From NCBI GenBank assembly GCA_003022655.1, contig PXSX01000400.1:1-10546 (forward strand): a stretch of 10,546 bases of DNA, written 5' to 3'. The first letter of the stretch is position 1; each line of letters starts with the position of its first letter. The translations under genes were made by a program, and so were the position numbers. Under the pieces are notes generated by a model. The model saw only the letters and a program-made list of their open reading frames with translations. It did no database searches and was not told the DNA's origin. This stretch comes from Bacteroidetes bacterium QH_1_64_81. GTDB taxonomy: Bacteria; Bacteroidota; Rhodothermia; Rhodothermales; Salinibacteraceae. Positions 8,045 to 10,546 of this stretch are shown piece after piece.

Positions 8045-8185
8045 GGCGGGCCGATCGTTGCGGATGCGGGGACGATCCCCCGCTGAACTCGAGAATTTGA
8101 TAGATAAGGTGTACTTGCAGCAGGGGCGTCCGTTCGTTGATCGAGACCTTTCGGCACTGCCCTGCCGATGAATTGGACCAGACTT
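8045..8185. other. Unrecognised junction segment between two broken genes
   Basis: These about 140 bases separate the last recognisable Rieske codon from the first recognisable typA codon. In no frame do I recognise either protein. One minus-strand frame stays open and joins the Rieske remnant to an out-of-frame reading of typA, but its sequence is Arg/Ser-rich and unlike any family I know. A perfect 6-bp inverted repeat, GCGGGG (8066-8071) with CCCCGC (8078-8083), lies within it. It may be the remnant of a mobile element, filler DNA from a repair event, or an assembly artefact. Confidence 0.45.
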
Positions 8186-8719
8186 CGTCGGCGCAATCCA
8201 GTCGTCGAACGGCATGGCCGGATCCAGCGAGCAAAAAACGAACGGCCCCCACGTCTCCAGCGCGGCAGCGGGCAGGTCGTCCTCGGGCGACGGAAAGTCC
8301 TCGGCCTCCTCGAACCCGGGCATCGACAGAAAGCATCCGTCCATCCCAAAGCGGCGGCCGTGGTAGCGGCACTGGATGGACGTGCCCGGGAGGTGTCCTT
8401 CGCCCTCCACGAGGATGTTGCCACGGTGGGTGCACACGTTCGAGAGGCAGTGCAGCGTTTGCTCCTCGTCGCGAATCAGGAAGAGCGGCTCATCGAGGCA
8501 CCCTTCCAGGAGCGTGAACGGCTTCACCGATCCGGTCGTCGCGAGCTCACGGGCGTCCCCCACGAGGTGCCACGAGCGGGCAAAGTCCGCGTCTTGCTGG
8601 TGCGCGAAGTAGGCCGACTCGTGGTAGAGGGCCGACGGGGGCGTGGCCGCCGTGCGGATGTCGGGATCAACGGTAAAGGTAGGCGGTGTGAAGGAACTGG
8701 GCTCGTTGCGAGTAGACAT
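8186..8719 (-). pseudogene. Rieske [2Fe-2S] ring-hydroxylating oxygenase alpha subunit, 3'-truncated
   Basis: Only the first half of a Rieske non-heme iron oxygenase large subunit remains. The start at 8719 looks genuine, and residues 1-177 fit the family. FARSWHLVGD (46-55) is followed by the cluster-binding motif CTH (96-98) and CRYH (117-120), then the conserved YHGRRFGMDG and FPSPEDDLP segments and WGPFVFCSLDPAMPFDDWIAP (157-177). The homology stops there. The catalytic domain, normally about 200 further residues carrying the His/His/Asp iron site, is absent. The frame runs on into unrelated sequence and an out-of-frame part of typA, ending at 7724 (331 codons). The product could not hydroxylate anything. 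Family members act on aromatic acids, choline-like or other small substrates; the substrate here cannot be told. It is divergent from the tnpB element. Confidence 0.85.
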
Positions 8720-8752
8720 GAGAGGGCATGCAGTCGACGCGAAATGGCGGTG

Positions 8753-8786
8753 CTGTCCCTCTTTTCAGGAGGCCCGCAGGGGACAG
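8753..8786. repeat. Hairpin upstream of the Rieske remnant
   Basis: CTGTCCC (8753-8759) pairs perfectly with GGGACAG (8780-8786) around a 20-base loop, 34 bases in front of the Rieske start codon. It might be an operator or leader structure for that gene. It lies outside the mobile element. Confidence 0.3.
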
Positions 8787-8812
8787 TTCCGAGGCGTCGC
8801 TGGCATTGAGCT

Positions 8813-8829
8813 CTGGGGGAACGCCCCAG
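8813..8829. repeat. Hairpin just left of the mobile element
   Basis: CTGGGG (8813-8818) pairs with CCCCAG (8824-8829) around the loop GAACG, ending four bases before the proposed TTAC target. IS200/IS605 elements often insert beside hairpins. Alternatively it belongs to the element, if the left boundary proposed here is wrong. Confidence 0.35.
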
Positions 8830-8866
8830 TCCCTTACACTATTGAGCAGAGCGCGAGAAGAGCAGT

Positions 8867-8891
8867 AAAGCTCGCCCCTTTATGGGGCGGG
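8867..8891 (+). repeat. Left-end guide tetranucleotide and hairpin of the IS element
   Basis: AAAG (8867-8870) is immediately followed by a stem CTCGCCCC (8871-8878) with GGGGCGGG (8884-8891), 8 bp including one T-G pair, loop TTTAT. In IS608, TnpA binds such a hairpin, and the AAAG at its foot recognises the TTAC cleavage site. TTAC occurs 29 bases upstream at 8834-8837. Confidence 0.6.
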
Positions 8892-8933
8892 ATACACGGA
8901 CTCTTCTCGTCGAACGTAGTGAGATAAAACGCT

Positions 8934-10166
8934 ATGTACCTAACTCGCAAACTCAAATTGGGCCGCACCGACCAGCTTGACCGGCTTGCCCGGCGAGCAG
9001 GTGGTCTGTGGTCGACTATAGCGAAATGGCACTGGCGTTTCGTGCGTAGGCAGGACTACTGGCTCTCCAAGGGGCAGGCCCAGAAGATGTACTGCAAAGG
9101 CTTGGGCGGACTGCATAGCCAATCTGCTCAAGCCGTTGCGGATAATTTCTACGACAGCCTTCAGTCGTGGCGCAAGAAGCGGGAGAACGACAAATATAAG
9201 GGGCTTCGCCCACCGTATAAGCAGAAACGATACTTCAAAGTCCAGTGGAAATCCTCTGCGATTCGACTTCGAGATGACGGCGTGCTCCGTCTCTCAAATG
9301 GGCGAGGCACAGATCCGCTGCTGGTCGACTGGCCGTCAGACAGAAAACCAAAGCGCGTCGAGATCGGGTGGGATGGCGACCAGTATGAGCTTCGCGCTCA
9401 ATACAAGGTTGACGAGAAAGATGAACCGAAGGGACAGAAGAAAGCAGGCGTAGACCTTGGAGAACGGCACCTTGCGACTGTATACGTCGAAGACGGTGAG
9501 AACATCAGCGTACACGGCGGATGGCTCCGTTCGCTTCGTCGTCAACACGGTCGGACGTATTCGAAGCTTCAGTCGAAAATTGACCAAAAGAAGAAGGGAA
9601 GCAGGCGTTGGAAACGACTCGTTAAAGCCAAAGACCGACAGCTAACGAAGATCCGAAATCGAATTGAGGATTTCTTGCACAAGGTCACGACGCGGCTTGC
9701 AAATGTCCTCCACGAGAGACGGGCAGGAACGGTCGTAGTCGGAGACCTCACAGGAATCCGCGAGCAGATTAGGTACGGAGACCGCATAAACCAACGTCTT
9801 CACCAATGGGCGTATTCGAAATTCGAGCACATGCTCACGTACAAAGCCCAGCTACGCGGAATGACCGTGGAACGGGCCTCGGAAGCCTACACGTCGCAGA
9901 CGTGTCCAAACTGCGAGCATAGACACAAACCTTCGGGCAGAGATTTTGACTGTCCGACGTGCTCGTTCACAGGACACCGAGACGTAGTAGGCGCACGAAA
10001 TATCTTGAGCGAGAGGTATCCTGGGGAGGTATCGACAGATACTACCCAGGTAGCTGGCGAAATGACACCGCCCACCGGTGTGCGGTATCAACCGCACATG
10101 CGGTGTAACCCGGCGAGTTCGCGTAAGACCTGCTCCAGCAGGCAGGAACGCAGACCCGTGGAATAA
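8934..10166 (+). CDS. tnpB: TnpB RNA-guided nuclease with a rearranged RuvC site
   Basis: This 410-residue protein belongs to the TnpB/OrfB family, RNA-guided DNA nucleases ancestral to Cas12 that help the element persist at its donor site. The N-terminal region is complete (MYLTRKLKLG, then a Trp-rich helix with HWRFVRRQDYWLS), followed by the wedge-like beta region ending near residue 160. RuvC-I is AGVDLGERH with Asp174. RuvC-II is TVVVGDLTGIRE, where the usual catalytic Glu is Gly270. RuvC-III is GHRDVVGARNIL with Asp350. A zinc ribbon is formed by Cys324, Cys327, Cys340 and Cys343. Glu317, in SEAYTSQTC, is a candidate replacement acid. The tail (361-410) overlaps the predicted omegaRNA. 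ATG 8934 is the natural start. No tnpA is present. Codon use is more A+T-rich than the host genes, fitting transfer. Confidence 0.93.
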   Translation: MYLTRKLKLGRTDQLDRLARRAGGLWSTIAKWHWRFVRRQDYWLSKGQAQKMYCKGLGGLHSQSAQAVADNFYDSLQSWRKKRENDKYKGLRPPYKQKRYFKVQWKSSAIRLRDDGVLRLSNGRGTDPLLVDWPSDRKPKRVEIGWDGDQYELRAQYKVDEKDEPKGQKKAGVDLGERHLATVYVEDGENISVHGGWLRSLRRQHGRTYSKLQSKIDQKKKGSRRWKRLVKAKDRQLTKIRNRIEDFLHKVTTRLANVLHERRAGTVVVGDLTGIREQIRYGDRINQRLHQWAYSKFEHMLTYKAQLRGMTVERASEAYTSQTCPNCEHRHKPSGRDFDCPTCSFTGHRDVVGARNILSERYPGEVSTDTTQVAGEMTPPTGVRYQPHMRCNPASSRKTCSSRQERRPVE

Positions 10167-10234
10167 GGGCAGAGAAGCCCGTGAAGAATCCTCGCCCTTC
10201 AGGGCGGGGAGTAGTCAATCCATCTTCCAACATG
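10060..10234 (+). ncRNA. Candidate omegaRNA (reRNA) with flank-derived guide
   Basis: TnpB elements produce a scaffold RNA from the 3' end of tnpB and the right end, with the guide read from the flanking host DNA. Here a chain of stems fits. ACACCG/CGGTGT is at 10065-10081 and TGCGGT/ACCGCA at 10081-10096, with a competing TGCGGT at 10099-10104. CCTGC/GCAGG is at 10129-10142, GGGC/GCCC at 10167-10180, and the terminal right-end hairpin at 10190-10209. The scaffold would end at TCAA (10218). The guide would begin at 10219 with TCCATCTTCCAACATG. The 5' end and the guide length of about 16 bases are estimates from the family. Confidence 0.55.
10186..10218 (+). repeat. Right-end guide tetranucleotide, hairpin and cleavage site of the IS element
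   Basis: GAAT (10186-10189) directly precedes the stem CCTCGCCC (10190-10197) with GGGCGGGG (10202-10209). It is 8 bp with one T-G pair, loop TTCA, extendable by T10189-A10210. After a short linker comes TCAA (10215-10218). GAAT and TCAA are the right-end guide and cleavage tetranucleotides of IS608, which supports this as the element's right end. Confidence 0.65.
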
Positions 10235-10319
10235 CGGGTGCTGACGCCTTGACCGTCCGGTCCTGCGAGGCGATCTTGCAAGGTGCTTTTCCATCCCCTC
10301 TCACCCGTCTGTCCTCTTT

Positions 10320-10546
10320 ATGCCCGACGACAAGCAGACCAAGTTTTTTCTCCCCGAAGCCGAGCTCCCGACCCGCTGGTACAACCTGAATGCCGACCTA
10401 GAGGCGCTCGGCGTGGAGATGGCGCCAGTGCTCAATCCGAAGACGCGCGAGCCCGCCGGGCCTGCCGACTTTGAGGCCATCTTTCCCGATGCGCTCGTGG
10501 CCCAGGAGATGGGCACCGAGCGGCACGTCCCCATTCCCCAGCCGGT
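10320..10546 (+). CDS. trpB2: Tryptophan synthase beta chain, TrpB2 type (5' part)
   Basis: Only the first 75 codons are in the window and the frame runs off the right edge. The segment KFFLPEAELPTRWYNL, a Pro-rich stretch with NPKTREPAGPADFEAIFP, and LVAQEMGTERHVPIP match the N-terminal extension typical of TrpB2. TrpB2 is the long, mostly archaeal and thermophile form of the pyridoxal-phosphate enzyme that condenses indole with serine. The PLP lysine and the glutamate of the active site lie beyond the window. ATG 10320 is preferred because the family sequence starts there. The leader is pyrimidine-rich with no Shine-Dalgarno sequence. The start codon is 102 bases past the inserted element, so insertion may have separated the gene from upstream control sequence. 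Another TrpB for the standard trp operon may exist elsewhere. Confidence 0.8.
   Translation, partial: MPDDKQTKFFLPEAELPTRWYNLNADLEALGVEMAPVLNPKTREPAGPADFEAIFPDALVAQEMGTERHVPIPQP

Larger units (their letters stand above)
8838..10218 (+). mobile_element. IS200/IS605-family element carrying only tnpB (IS1341-like)
   Basis: The proposed element is 1,381 bp and carries tnpB without a tnpA transposase, so it would need TnpA from elsewhere. Its ends match the IS608 scheme. A TTAC tetranucleotide (8834-8837) flanks the left end. AAAG (8867-8870) stands directly before the left hairpin. GAAT (10186-10189) stands directly before the right hairpin, and TCAA (10215-10218) closes the right end. The two hairpins are related in sequence (CTCGCCC...GGGCGGG). 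There is no inverted terminal repeat and no target duplication is expected. Base composition is clearly richer in A+T than its neighbours. Boundaries are inferred from short motifs, so the left end in particular could be off by tens of bases. Confidence 0.7.

Noticed and set aside
6454..8100. 548-codon open frame on the plus strand opposite typA
   Set aside because: It is an antisense shadow of a well-recognised gene, His/Leu/Val-rich, with no family resemblance.
7724..8719. 331-codon continuous frame read as a Rieske fusion protein
   Set aside because: Only residues 1-177 are family-like. The remainder is junction sequence and an out-of-frame reading of typA, so it is a broken gene rather than a designed fusion.
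10060..10220. CRISPR-like array in the repeated short hairpins at the tnpB 3' end
   Set aside because: There is no regular repeat-spacer spacing. The stems differ in sequence and fit an omegaRNA better.

Overview
The window looks like chromosomal DNA of a salt-adapted, GC-rich bacterium, most plausibly a Salinibacter-type member of the Rhodothermota/Bacteroidota. This is inference from three things. The proteins are rich in Asp and Glu. The housekeeping genes are bacterial (AccC-type biotin carboxylase, J-protein, TypA). The start codons sit behind pyrimidine-rich leaders without a Shine-Dalgarno sequence. No taxonomic search was possible.

Layout. 1-525 is gene-free but holds three clean hairpins. 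526-2289 (+) is a soluble three-PAS histidine kinase whose C-terminal half resembles haloarchaeal kinases. 2525-4057 (-) is a biotin carboxylase subunit. It is divergent, across 126 bp, from a zinc-finger-less Hsp40 at 4184-5170 (+). After a 467-bp gene-free stretch comes a small acidic protein at 5638-6219 (+) with what look like two AP2/ERF-like domains. It converges on a typA gene (6298 to about 8044, -) across a terminator-like hairpin.

The typA gene is broken. It lacks its start and the nucleotide-binding P-loop, and it abuts a second broken gene, the Rieske half of a ring-hydroxylating oxygenase (about 8186-8719, -). About 140 bp of unrecognised sequence lies between them. This is a rearrangement scar or an assembly chimera.

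To its right is an IS200/IS605-type element (about 8838-10218) that carries only tnpB. The expected single-strand transposition signals can be read: a TTAC flank, AAAG plus hairpin on the left, GAAT plus hairpin on the right, and a terminal TCAA, matching the IS608 scheme. The TnpB lacks the usual RuvC-II glutamate (Gly270) and has a candidate substitute (Glu317) 47 residues later. Its 3' end and the right end form a hairpin-rich omegaRNA candidate whose guide would be read from the flanking DNA. The window ends in the first 75 codons of a TrpB2-type tryptophan synthase beta chain (10320 onward, +).

The genes do not form one pathway. The window is a series of single genes on alternating strands, with a plastic zone at about 8.0-10.2 kb where a rearrangement and a mobile element lie close together.
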